NCBI RefSeq assembly: GCF_000372725.1
Contig: NW_005199353.1
Coordinates: forward strand, 13,034-77,033
DNA length: 64,000 nucleotides
From: Emiliania huxleyi CCMP1516
Lineage: Eukaryota; Haptophyta; Isochrysidales; Noelaerhabdaceae
Reading direction: 5' to 3'
Below, in pieces: positions 55,373 through 64,000 of the stretch. Position numbers and translations under genes: made by a program. The first letter of the stretch is position 1. The number at the start of each line of letters is the position of its first letter. The notes below the pieces were generated by a model. That model had not been told where the DNA came from and did not search any database. It saw only the letters and a program-made list of their open reading frames with translations.

Positions 55373-57403
55373 CTATGAGCGCTGGGCCGCCTCCGCTGCC
55401 ATCCTGGCGGCGGTCGCCCTGGCCCTCGCAGCGACTGCAGCAGCACGCCTCGCCTCTGTCGCGGCCGCCGCCTCCTCTCGCGCCGCCTCGCGCCCCTCGC
55501 GAGCCGCCGTGGCCTTCCCCAGCGTCGCCTTGGCCTCCTCAAACGCCACTCTGGCCGCCGCCTGCGCCGCCTCGGCCGCCTCCTCCGCCGCCTTGGACTC
55601 CGCCTGTGCAGCCTCGGCATCCGCCTCCGCCGCCTCAGCCACCGCCTCGGCCTTCTCCTCCGCCTCCGCCTCCTCCTCCGCCTCGTCCGCCGCAGCGTCC
55701 AAGCGCGCCGCCTCGGCCACCTCGGCCGACGCCGCCGCCTGGCTCTCCGGCGTGATGCCGAGCCGCATCCTCTCCTCGGTGAGCGTCTCGAGAAGCCGGA
55801 GAAGCCTCGCCTCCTCGGCCTTCTTCGCCGCCTCGGCTGCGTCTGCCTCCGACGGCGCCTCGGGCTCCTGCGACGGCCCCGCCCCGCCCGCCCCGCCACC
55901 CTTCTTCTTCTTCTTGCCCTTCTTGCCCTTGGCGCGCTTCTTCTCCGCCTCGACCTCCGCCAGCAGCTCCTCGGCGTGCCGCGCCGCCTCCTTCTCCTCC
56001 GCCGCCCTCTGCGCCGCCCTCTCCGCCGCTCCCGCGGCCCACGCCGCCTCCGCCGCCGCCGCCTCCGCAGCCTTCTCCGCCGCCGCATGCTCCGCGAGGG
56101 CGCGCACGCACTCGGCGTGGCCCTGCTCCTTGGCCAGCTGCAGCGCGGTCTTGCCAGCCGTAGTGCGCAGCGTCACATCTGCGCCCCCCCGCAGCAAGCA
56201 GAGGAGGGCGGCGAGGTGGCCGCGGGAAGCGGCACAAATCAGTGCAGTGTTGCCGTAGTGGCACTGAAGGTTGATCTCCGCGCCGTGCCGCAGCGCCAAC
56301 TCGATCAGCTTCTCGAAGCCATTCGCGAAACTCAGCGCGGTGGCGCCACTGCTGTTCTGCAACGAGACATCCGCGCCGCGCTGGAGCAGCGCCGTCGCCA
56401 GCCCCTCGTGGCCATGTGCCATCGCGAGCATCAGCAGCGTCATGCCGCTCACAGGGCCGTCCGCAAAGACGTACACAAACGCCGCGTCGACCCGCCCGCC
56501 GCCGTCGAGCCACGCTAGCACCGCCTCCTCGCCTCGCCGAGCCGCTTGCACAACCTCCACTGGCACCGCCCCGCTGCTCGGCTCGGCCTCCTTGCCTCCC
56601 TCGCCGCTCGAAGCAGAGGCCGCGGCACTCGCACCCACCGCCGCGCCTGCGCCGCCTGCCTCGGCCGACGGCGCCTTGCTCCGGCGCGCAGCCACCTCCC
56701 CGAGGTACGTCTTGAAGGCCTGGACGCACTCGGTGTGGCCCCTCTCCTTAGCCCACTGCAGCGCCGAGAAGCCATCCGGATCGCGCAACGTCATGTCTGC
56801 GCCCGCCCGCAGCAAGCGGAGCAGGACGACGGGGCGGTTGAAGTAGGCGGCGAGCATTAGCGCGGTGCAGCCGTCGCTGTCTTGCAGGTCGATCTCCGCG
56901 CCACGCCGCAGCAGAAAGTCGACCATCCGCTCGTGTCCACACTGGGCGGATGTTACCAGCGCCGTCCCGATCTCCGCACCGTTTTGCAGCAGCACGTCCA
57001 CCATCCGCTCGCGGCCGCAGTAGGCTGCAGTGCTGAGCGCATTGATGCCGAGACTGTTCTGCAGGTTGATGTGTGCGCCACGCTTCAGGAGGAGCTCGAC
57101 AATCTGCACGTGCCCTCTCTGTGCGGCGAGCATCAGCAGGGTGCATGGAGCCGTGCTGACCTCGGAGGGTCGTTCACAGTCAGCATCGAAGAGCGTGTCC
57201 GCCTTCCCGCCCTCATTCAGCCACAGTCGCACCGGTCCCACGCAGCCGTCGGCAGCGGCCTTGAGGACGTTCTTTGGGACTTCACCACCCGGCGCGCTGT
57301 CAGCAGACGGCGGCGGCGGTGGCGTGCGGAGCGCGGCGTTGGCGCGGGAGCGCGAGGCGGGCATGACGGCTGGCGCGCTGCCAGTGGTGACCCGGGCGCG
57401 CAC
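55373..57403 (-). CDS. Ankyrin-repeat protein with long Ala/Glu coiled coil
   Basis: A single exon of 676 residues. Two blocks of ankyrin repeats: about residues 85-245 (TLLMLAAQRGHVQIVELLLK, GINALSTAAYCGRERMVDVL, DGCTALMLAAYFNRPVVLLR, DGFSALQWAKERGHTECVQA) and about 325-450 (MTLLMLAMAHGHEGLATALL, GNTALICAASRGHLAALLCL, GKTALQLAKEQGHAECVRAL). They are separated by a low-complexity linker. A Lys-rich patch (KGKKGKKKKKGGG) follows, then an Ala/Glu/Arg-rich coiled coil to the end. One repeat (GAEIGTALVTSAQ) lacks several usual residues, and a short deletion inside it is possible. Protein-protein adaptor; partner unknown. The start may be the second Met (57364). A 10-bp minisatellite lies just upstream. 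Confidence 0.88.
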   Translation of the reverse strand: MRARVTTGSAPAVMPASRSRANAALRTPPPPPSADSAPGGEVPKNVLKAAADGCVGPVRLWLNEGGKADTLFDADCERPSEVSTAPCTLLMLAAQRGHVQIVELLLKRGAHINLQNSLGINALSTAAYCGRERMVDVLLQNGAEIGTALVTSAQCGHERMVDFLLRRGAEIDLQDSDGCTALMLAAYFNRPVVLLRLLRAGADMTLRDPDGFSALQWAKERGHTECVQAFKTYLGEVAARRSKAPSAEAGGAGAAVGASAAASASSGEGGKEAEPSSGAVPVEVVQAARRGEEAVLAWLDGGGRVDAAFVYVFADGPVSGMTLLMLAMAHGHEGLATALLQRGADVSLQNSSGATALSFANGFEKLIELALRHGAEINLQCHYGNTALICAASRGHLAALLCLLRGGADVTLRTTAGKTALQLAKEQGHAECVRALAEHAAAEKAAEAAAAEAAWAAGAAERAAQRAAEEKEAARHAEELLAEVEAEKKRAKGKKGKKKKKGGGAGGAGPSQEPEAPSEADAAEAAKKAEEARLLRLLETLTEERMRLGITPESQAAASAEVAEAARLDAAADEAEEEAEAEEKAEAVAEAAEADAEAAQAESKAAEEAAEAAQAAARVAFEEAKATLGKATAAREGREAAREEAAAATEARRAAAVAARARATAARMAAEAAQRS

Positions 57404-57417
57404 GATTTCTTTCGCCA

Positions 57418-57540
57418 GTTACCGCGACCGCTCGGGACCGCTCGGGACCGCTCGGGACTGCTCGGGACCGCTCGGGACCGCTCGGGACCGCTCGGGACCG
57501 CTCGGGACCGCTCGGGACCGCTCGGCCTCGCTCGGGGGCG
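57418..57540. repeat. 10-bp minisatellite (GGGACCGCTC)
   Basis: About eleven tandem copies, one with a single-base variant (GGGACTGCTC), starting 15 bases upstream of the ankyrin gene start on its 5' side. Fragments of the same unit recur near 58075-58100. Confidence 0.92.
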
Positions 57541-57619
57541 CGGCTGGGACATTTGCGGCCCGCCTCCGGCTGGCTGGGCTGCACGGCTGGGCGGCGCGGA
57601 GGTGCTGCAGTGAGAAGAA

Positions 57620-57984
57620 ATTGTAAACATCATGAGATTAGCAGCAAAAACAGCAAAGCACTCAAAAAACTGCGCCGCGATGTGCGGCGGGCACACCGGC
57701 CACGGGCCAAACACATCATACCTAGGTCCCTTCATACGCTCCTGGAGCCCAACCATGTGCGCCGCGATCTTCATGACCGCGGCAAGCAGGGTGAACGAGC
57801 CGCGCCACGTAGTGCACAGAGCCATACGGTTGTCCACTACCTGGCCAATGAGGTGCTCCACACGCCCACGGTAGTGCTGCACCGTCTTGTTGAACCGTTG
57901 TTTCTCGAGGGACAGGTTCCGGCCCTTCCATTCTGTGATGATCTGCCGCTGCCCGACGTAAGCCTTGCTTGTCCCCAAGACCAT
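57620..57984 (-). mobile_element. DDE transposase C-terminal relic
   Basis: About 120 codons without the rest of the gene: TSKAYVGQRQIITEWKGRNL, FNKTVQHYRGRVEHLIGQVV, ALCTTWRGSFTLLAAVMKIA, then LQERMKGPRYDVFGPWPVCP. The FN(x)n-HYRGRVEHLIG block resembles the last conserved part (around the catalytic Glu) of DDE_Tnp_4/Harbinger-type transposases. No N-terminal catalytic Asp region, target-site duplication or inverted repeats are evident nearby, so this is a degenerate fragment. Confidence 0.6.
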
Positions 57985-58348
57985 ACTCCCATGGCTTGAT
58001 CCGCGCCTGCAGGAAGCTGGCCCAAGCGCCGCGCCCCCGCCGGTCGAACTTTATTTAGCATCTAGGCCGTTGGGACAGCTCGGGACGGCTCGGGACGGTT
58101 TCGAACATTGCTACTCCGTTGTGACCGTGCATGCATCCAGGAGTGCCAGAGACCCTTAGACACCATTGGCTTGGGAGGCTTCGCAGCGTGTTTCTTGTAA
58201 TGACCAACATCCAATACCGTCCGTCCGATTGCTGCCGTCATTTGGCGAATTAGCAACCATGACGCCCCTCCCCACTGTGGTTTGAGCGCGCGTGCGCCGA
58301 TTCTACCCGGCTTCTACTCCACGCCCACCTGAATCCTGAGGCTGCGCA
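57985..58348. other. Gene-free flank of the transposase relic
   Basis: Contains GGGACGGCTCGGGAC-type fragments of the neighbouring minisatellite and otherwise no recognisable feature. Confidence 0.45.
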
Positions 58349-61300
58349 ATGACGTCGCTCTTTCTCTCCTCCTTAGCGCTTCCTCCGCCGCCCCCCGCAC
58401 TGCCACCCGCGGGCACCGAGGCAGCAGCCCACTTTCTGTCTGAGCTCGGCCCCGGTATCAACATCATGGCGACCATGCTGTGCACTTTTTCTGTTGATGA
58501 AGCCGACTTCGAAGGGCTGTCCTCGCGTGTTGGGCATGTGCGTCTCGCGGGGAACATCCTCCGGGCGCGTGCTCTCTCCGCGGCCGGTCCGCTGCAGTGG
58601 ACAGGGTGAGGATGTGCTGTGTTGCATCGCCATAGGGGCTGCACAACTTCAGTACCTGTCCAGCCACAATTTGGCAATTTTCGGGTGGCAATGACAAGGG
58701 CGACATGGCCGCGATATTGGAGGACGACAAATGCTTCAAAAGGCTCAAGAAATGGGTGACGGTTTCACTGAGATACGGGCTTAAGGCGAGGAGTGTCGCA
58801 GATGGAGACTACGCGAGGCAGACATTACGCACAACAGTCTACTGTTCATAGGTGGTGCTCGACCCGATACACAAGCCCCTATGCTGTGGCTTGGAGCTTG
58901 ATCCCATCACCCTGAAGTTGGTGTGGGCTGCGCTCATCACAGCCTTCCCGTTGGGTGAGTTTCCCGCCGATATGGTGCTCGCCGCACGCGGTTGCGCCCT
59001 CCCCCTCCTCCGCCTCCCCCCCCTCGTCGCCCCGCAAGTCGTACTGCATCGCGGCCATCAAAGCACGCGCCCCACCCGAGTGCTCTATTTCATCTTTCAA
59101 CACACGCCTTTTTCCCTCCAGCCGCGGCCCACGTGCGAGGTATGCCCTGCATTGATCTCATAAGCCCGAGCCTTCTGCGCGCAGGTCGCCTTTGAGCTCA
59201 TCAACGAGCCAGGGACAAAAATGTCTGACTTGATGAGATTTGGAAGACCGAGAGCGCCGCCCGTAGCCTCACTGCTTGCGGATTTGGTCCAGCAAGTGCA
59301 CGCTGCGCAGCCGACAAGGGTAGTCATCGTCGCAGGCGAGCAATATGCTCGCTGTGATGAACAGCGTGCACGAAGCAGGGAGGCAGTTCTCTTCGACGCC
59401 AAGGAGATCAATCAGTTTGTCGACTGGCCGGGTCCGGTCGTGGCCACGTTTCACTACTACGATCCTCGGGAGTTCACCAGCTTTATTCCCGACGTCACTG
59501 ACCCGGAAAAGATCGTCTTCTGGAACCAGAGCCTGGGCTGGCGCGCCGTTCACGAGGCCTTCGCTGAGGTCAACGACACGATCAGGCTGCCAGGTGCACC
59601 GCACGCCTGCTTCTCCCTTCCTCTTTTCGTTCGGCCTTTATTTAGTTGGCACCGCCCTGTCCTCACACTCTCCCTCTGCGCCAGTGTACCTCGGCGAGTT
59701 CGGCGTCAACTACGACTTTATTGATGCTGGCCATGCTGTAGATTGGATCAGCGCAGTCCGCGATGCCGCAGAGTATTTTGGCTTTCAATGGGCGTACTGG
59801 TCATACATTGCCGGCAAGAAATTCGCCGTCTCACAACCGACGGCGGCGCTACGGCTGCACGAGTGGGACTGCAGCCCGCTGATGGTTGCGCTCTTTGACC
59901 ATCCGATCAACACCACTGACTGTCCCGAACGTATCGAAACAGAGGCAGCCGACTTTTGGAGCGACGCTCGCGCTCTGAATCCTCGCTTTTTGAGCGTGTG
60001 GGCAGCACGTGAATGGAACTACGCTCTGTCAGAAATTGACAATACAACCACGTGCAACGACGAGAGGCCCTGGGCGCCAGTTGAACCGATAGTCGTACTC
60101 GCCTCTGACTGGGTCGGCTTTAGGCAGGACTGCGAGGATTACGTGTCGCCTCCGCCCCCGCCTTCGCCACCACCCGCAGCACTATTGCTGCCGCAGCCCC
60201 CCTCCGATCCGCCACCATTGCTGCCACCGCCACCGCTGCCACTCAAGCCGCCCACCGTGCCACCACCACCACCTTTGCTACCGCCGCCAAAGCTACCCTG
60301 GCTGCCGCAACCTGCCCTGCCATCACCTGTGCCGCCGCCGCCCTTCCCGCCACCACCTGCCCCGCCGCCGCCCTCGTCGCCGCCACCTGCCCTGCCGCCA
60401 CCTGTGCCGCCGCTGCCCACGCCGCCGCCGCCGCTCCCCCCGCCGCCCTCTCCGCCGCCGCCCTCGCTCTCGCCCTCGCCGCCGCCTCCCTCGCCGCCGC
60501 CACTGTCCCCGCCGCCGCCCTCGCCGCCGCCACCGTCCATGCCACCCTCCACACTACCGCAGGAACCGCCCACCGCACCATCCTCCGAGCCGCCCTCCGA
60601 ACCGCCCATCACGCCGGCGCCGTCGCTGCCACCATCCTCGCCACCGCCAGCCTAGCCTCCGCCACCCTCGCCGCCAACAAAATCGCCGCCACCACCTGCC
60701 CCGACGCCACCCTCGCCGCCGCCGCCCTCGCCACCGCCACCAGCCCCGCCGCCACCCAAACCGCCGCCACGCAAACCGCCGCCACCTCCACCGTCGCCGC
60801 CGCCACCCTCGCCACCGCCACCTGCCCCACCGCCACCCTTGCCGCCGCCGCCCTCGCCGCCGCCACCTGCGCCGCCGCCGCCCTCGCCGCCGCCACCCTC
60901 GCCACCGCCACCTGCCCCGCCGCCACCCTCGCCGCAGCCGCCCTCGCCGCCGCCACCCTCGCCACCGCCACCTGCCTCACCGCCACCCTTGCCGCCGCAG
61001 CCCTCGCCGCCACCACCTGCGCCGCCGCCGCCCTCGCGACCGCCGCCCTCGCCACCGCCACCTGCCTCACCGCCACCCTTGCCGCTGCCGCCCTCGCCGC
61101 CGCCACCTGCGCCGCGGCCGCCCTCGCGACCGCCGCCCTCGCCGCCGCCACCTGCCCCGCCGCCACCCTCGCCGCCGCCACCCTCGCCGCCGCCACCCTC
61201 GCCGCCGCCACCCGCCCCGCCACCACCAGCCCCGCAGCCGCCCTCGCCGCCACAACCCACACCGCCGCCACCTGTGCCACCACCGCCCTCGCTGCCGCCT

Positions 61301-61999
61301 CCCTCGCAGTCGCCGCCCTCGCCACCGCCACCTGTACCTGTCCCGGCTCCTCCTTCGGCACCCTCACCCTCTCCCGTGCCGGTGCCGGTGCCAGTGCCTC
61401 CGCCACCGGCACCACCCAAGCCACCACCACCACCGCCACCAACGCCACCGTCACCCACGCCATCGTCGCCACCCTCCATGCCTGTCTCACCCTCTCCAGC
61501 GCCCCATCCACAACCCCCGCCGATCCTCCCGAACCCATCTCGACCGCCGCCCGTGTCATCGCCTTCACCATCGCTCTCACCGCCATCACCACCATCGCCC
61601 TCGCCGCCCGCTACTTTACCCAGCCAATGCGAGCAATTCTGCGCGATCAAGACGTTCTCCTGGCGAGTGCGATGCGCCTGGACTGGCTGCGGCGCGTGCA
61701 CCGAATGCCTGCCAACGCCGCTTCCGACCCCTGTGCCGCCAGCCTCGCCACCACCGCTGACATGCAGACCTTTCTGCGCGATCAAGACGTTCTCCTGGCG
61801 AGTGCGATGCGCCTGGACTGGCTGCGGCGCGTGCACCGAATGCCTGCCAACGCCGCTTCCGACCCCCGTGCCGCCAGCCTCGCCACCGCCGCTGACATGC
61901 AGACCTTTCTGCGCGATCAAGACGTTCTCCTGGCGAGTGCGATGCGCCTGGACTGGCTGCGGCGCGTGCACCGAATGCCTGGCGCCGCCTGACCCTTGA
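58349..61999 (+). CDS. GH5 cellulase (endoglucanase) with Pro-rich arm and Cys-rich modules
   Basis: Exons 58349-58564, 58636-58785, 58852-58974, 59185-59593 and 59685 onward. Introns 1 and 2 are GC-AG, 3 and 4 GT-AG; phases agree. The GH5 barrel is clear: FLSELGPGINIM, HVRLAGNI, RYGLKVVLDPIH, FELINEP (acid/base Glu171), TRVVIVAGEQY, VVATFHYYDPREFT and YLGEFGV (nucleophile Glu304), then WAYWSY. After the barrel (about residue 450) a Pro-rich arm continues. An in-frame TAG lies at 60653-60655, but the same frame stays open for another 1.3 kb and ends in three Cys-rich modules (FCAIKTFSWRVRCAWTGCGA with CTEC), possibly carbohydrate-binding. The TAG could be the end of an intron (CCTAG acceptor), an error or a true stop. 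Predicted to hydrolyse beta-1,4-glucan outside the cell; the leader is short and only weakly signal-like. Confidence 0.83.
61617..61986. repeat. 135-bp coding triplication
   Basis: Three copies, period 135 (45 codons), of the Cys-rich module of the GH5 protein. Copies differ at only a few bases, including silent sites, so the expansion or homogenisation is recent. Confidence 0.93.
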
Positions 62000-62653
62000 C
62001 GACAGCTTTTGCGGCGATCGAGTACAGCGGACTTTTCGATGCAGCCTGGCCATGCACACCCCCCGCTCCCCCCCGGGACATGACGCGGGGTCTCTCCATC
62101 CAACAGCAGACACACCTCACATCAATTCTGACTACTATGCATGCGTACGTACGAGATAGAAACACCTATGTACTATCACCGCCGTCGGCTCTCGTCGCTC
62201 ATGCATGCAGCGCTCTGTGGTTCTGCTGCGCCAGCCGCCACATGCCTTAGTAGCCGCAATTTACCACTGCGCGAACGTGCCTGCCTCAAGGCCTTCCGTC
62301 ATGGTCGGACCGGAGAGGCGTCGGCCGCGCTGGGTATCGGCGCTTGGCGGCATGGCAGAGCTCTTGTGCTCAGACTGCGCTCGGACGATCGTCGACGACG
62401 GCTGGAAGTGCGTGCGGTATAGGTACCCACCTCCGAGCCCGTACACTGCCACGAGGGCAACCTTGCGGCCAGTCAGTATCCAGGCCTCGGTCGTGCGAGG
62501 GTGCAGCGGCATGGTGGCGACGGTGGGGGCGCGAACGACGCCACTCAGATCCGTCAGAATGTATTCCCGAAACTGGGCGGGCGTCGGGGACCCCTGTGGG
62601 GAGACCGACCCACCCGTGTGTGTGTTTTAAGGTATGTTGTTGGCAAGCCGTGT

Positions 62654-62709
<56 letters not shown>

Positions 62710-62894
62710 TGTGTGTGTGTCTGTGTGTGTGACTCACTCACACCGACCCACCCCGCCTGACCACGCCCGCGGGATTCGGGAGAGTTTAAAACCTTAGAAA
62801 AAGAAACGGACGCTTCATCGACGTTCGTTCGCACCGCGCGGAGGACATACGCCCAGGGTGATCGGACGCAAGAACGCGCCTCGCCTGTTGGTGC
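62000..62894. other. Intergenic region with TG microsatellite
   Basis: No gene is seen. A TG tract lies at 62655-62735. The last 90 bases are the presumed 5' flank of the gene at 62895. Confidence 0.55.
62655..62735. repeat. TG/CA microsatellite
   Basis: A near-uninterrupted TG tract with TCTG variants at its end. Confidence 0.95.
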
Positions 62895-63458
62895 ATGCCA
62901 GCCAGGCACCTGCTCGCGCTCCTCGGGAAAGCTCTCGTGGCCCATGCTTGGCTCGGAGGCACGTCCGCACCCTCGCTGCCTCCTCCACCACAGCCACCAC
63001 CCGATTGCTGGTTCATGGGAAAGAAGGTTGATCCAGAGCTCTGTATCCTACCCCCGCCGCCCGTGCCAAGCCCTCCACCACCGCCTCCGCCGACGCCCTT
63101 TCCACCTCCTCAAAATTCCACTGGGTACCTTCCTGAAACCGGCGACGACCTTCACGCAAGAAACGTGATGTACGTGGGCGGATGCGTGTCTGCCCTGGCC
63201 GTGACGGGCATGGTGGGTGCCTACGCCTACTCGCAGGTCGACGAGCCAACCTCCACTGCGGGAGCCGCAGCTCGCAGCTTCAAGGCTGCCGTAACAGGCG
63301 TGTGTGCCCCCCCCGTGACCAATCCATTGCGTGCTCATCTCCTTCCCTTCGCGGCCAGGTCGACTTGCGGATCCCGTGAAGGGAGGGGTGCCAAAGTCGA
63401 ATCCCAAAGAGGTGCATGCACGGCCGTTGCACTACCACCGCTCCGAGGCCATTTCTGA
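62895..63458 (+). CDS. Small Pro-rich membrane protein
   Basis: Starts MPARHLLALLGKALVAHAWL, a signal-peptide-like leader. Then a Pro-rich segment with two Cys (DCWFMGKKVDPELC), a spacer (TGYLPETGDDLHARN) and a predicted membrane helix (VMYVGGCVSALAVTGMVGAY). Coding quality falls after about 63285 (FKAA), where a GT donor is available and a plausible acceptor lies at 63359. The true C-terminus may therefore be a short spliced tail (VDLRIP then stop) rather than the open frame to 63458. Type I membrane topology with a short extracellular Pro-rich part. Function unknown. Confidence 0.5.
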   Translation: MPARHLLALLGKALVAHAWLGGTSAPSLPPPPQPPPDCWFMGKKVDPELCILPPPPVPSPPPPPPPTPFPPPQNSTGYLPETGDDLHARNVMYVGGCVSALAVTGMVGAYAYSQVDEPTSTAGAAARSFKAAVTGVCAPPVTNPLRAHLLPFAARSTCGSREGRGAKVESQRGACTAVALPPLRGHF

Positions 63459-64000
63459 AAGCACCGATCGTGTATCAGGTGTACGCCTCGCTGCCTCACC
63501 AGCCGAGAGCGAAGGAACCGGGAGGGGCGTATCAAAAGCTCGCCGAGGATCAGATGGAGCCGGGTGGTGCGGCCGCTTAGCAATTCTCTCCCCCCCCCTC
63601 CTCCTTTCCGGTGCTCCTCAGTCCCGGGCTAGGTCGCTCCTAGAGGAGCTCGAACAGGGGAGCTAGGAGGAAAGCATCCCGCAAGGGTGGACTACATGGG
63701 TTGCATCTAGTGACCTCTGGTCGAGTATTGCCGCACCAATAGATGGCGATTGCGCCGCGGTGGCAGGCAAGAATGGCATTCTTTTTTCGGACTGTCCCCC
63801 CCCCACCCCGAACTCGCCACGGCGCCATATGGGGTCAGTGCACTCGTCGGTCGCGACACGTCTCTCGAGCTTGCAGCGTGTCTCACGGCTTGAGCCCTCC
63901 TGGCTGCGTACAATCTCACAACGCTTCACCCGGTCCGCAGAAGCTGTTCTGGAGAAGCCAGCGTCGCCAGTCATCGTCCGATGCGGGCAATACAATGTGC
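63459..64000. other. Right end, no supported gene
   Basis: Poly-C and poly-T runs and unconvincing open frames on both strands. A gene entering from the right cannot be excluded. Confidence 0.45.

Noticed and set aside
58303..58748. Minus-strand gene opposite the first GH5 exons
   Set aside because: The plus strand encodes GH5 motifs with consistent splicing; the minus frames have no recognisable content.
60139..61595. Minus-strand Gly- or Ala-rich proteins opposite the GH5 Pro arm
   Set aside because: Complement of CCN-rich Pro codons; no start context or domain.
63663..63995. Minus-strand 110-residue frame at the right end
   Set aside because: No recognisable motif, no splice or start support, and it is adjacent to homopolymer runs. 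Possibly real, but not supportable.

Overview
This 64 kb window is nuclear DNA from a unicellular alga. The best guess is a haptophyte close to Emiliania/Gephyrocapsa. The evidence is high GC, short spliceosomal introns, many GC-AG introns, extracellular proteins with long Ser/Pro-rich arms, a plastid-lipid-associated (PAP/fibrillin) protein, a LINE fragment and abundant mini- and microsatellites. The lineage is inferred from style, not from a marker gene. There are no rRNA or tRNA genes, no CRISPR and no operon structure. Two runs of N (21117-21454 and 43786-43885) are assembly gaps. The left end and the flank of the second gap look like low-quality sequence.

Layout. 0.4-9.5 kb: glucosidase II beta-like ER protein (-), secreted subtilisin-like protease with a repeat-rich Pro arm (+), tail-anchored unknown (+), small complex I subunit (-). 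9.9-15.3 kb: dual-specificity phosphatase (+), EF-hand protein (-), IQ-motif protein (-). 15.4-22.4 kb: 5' part of a LINE running in frame into the signal peptide of a gametolysin-like (M11) metalloprotease (+). 23.5-29.4 kb: unknown (-), 2OG-Fe(II) oxygenase (+), PAP/fibrillin (-), unknown (-). 31.6-37.5 kb: ASCH-like protein (+, frameshift), Cys-rich membrane protein (+), unknown (+), chromate-transporter family protein (-). 38.3-47.9 kb: DUF1917/C11orf68-like protein (+), secreted root-cap-like protein (-), broken ankyrin-like gene over a gap (+), and an RRM-CCCH-KH-PhoH fusion (+). 48.4-57.4 kb: a roughly 2000-residue chromatin protein combining GNAT and SET enzymes with several reader-like modules (-), and an ankyrin/coiled-coil protein (-). 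57.6-63.5 kb: transposase relic (-), GH5 cellulase with a Cys-rich triplicated tail (+), small secreted/membrane protein (+).

Themes. Secreted hydrolases (subtilase, M11, GH5), a prolyl-hydroxylase-like enzyme and Cys/Pro-rich surface proteins fit a cell-covering or extracellular-matrix lifestyle. The genes are otherwise independent eukaryotic units. The two strongest oddities are: (1) introns whose two ends are copies of the same exon segment, with period equal to intron length, often with a GC donor, as expected if introns arise by local tandem duplication; (2) two unusual multidomain proteins, GNAT-SET-reader and RRM-CCCH-KH-PhoH. Several dispersed repeat families also recur; two of them lie just upstream of start codons in the sense direction.
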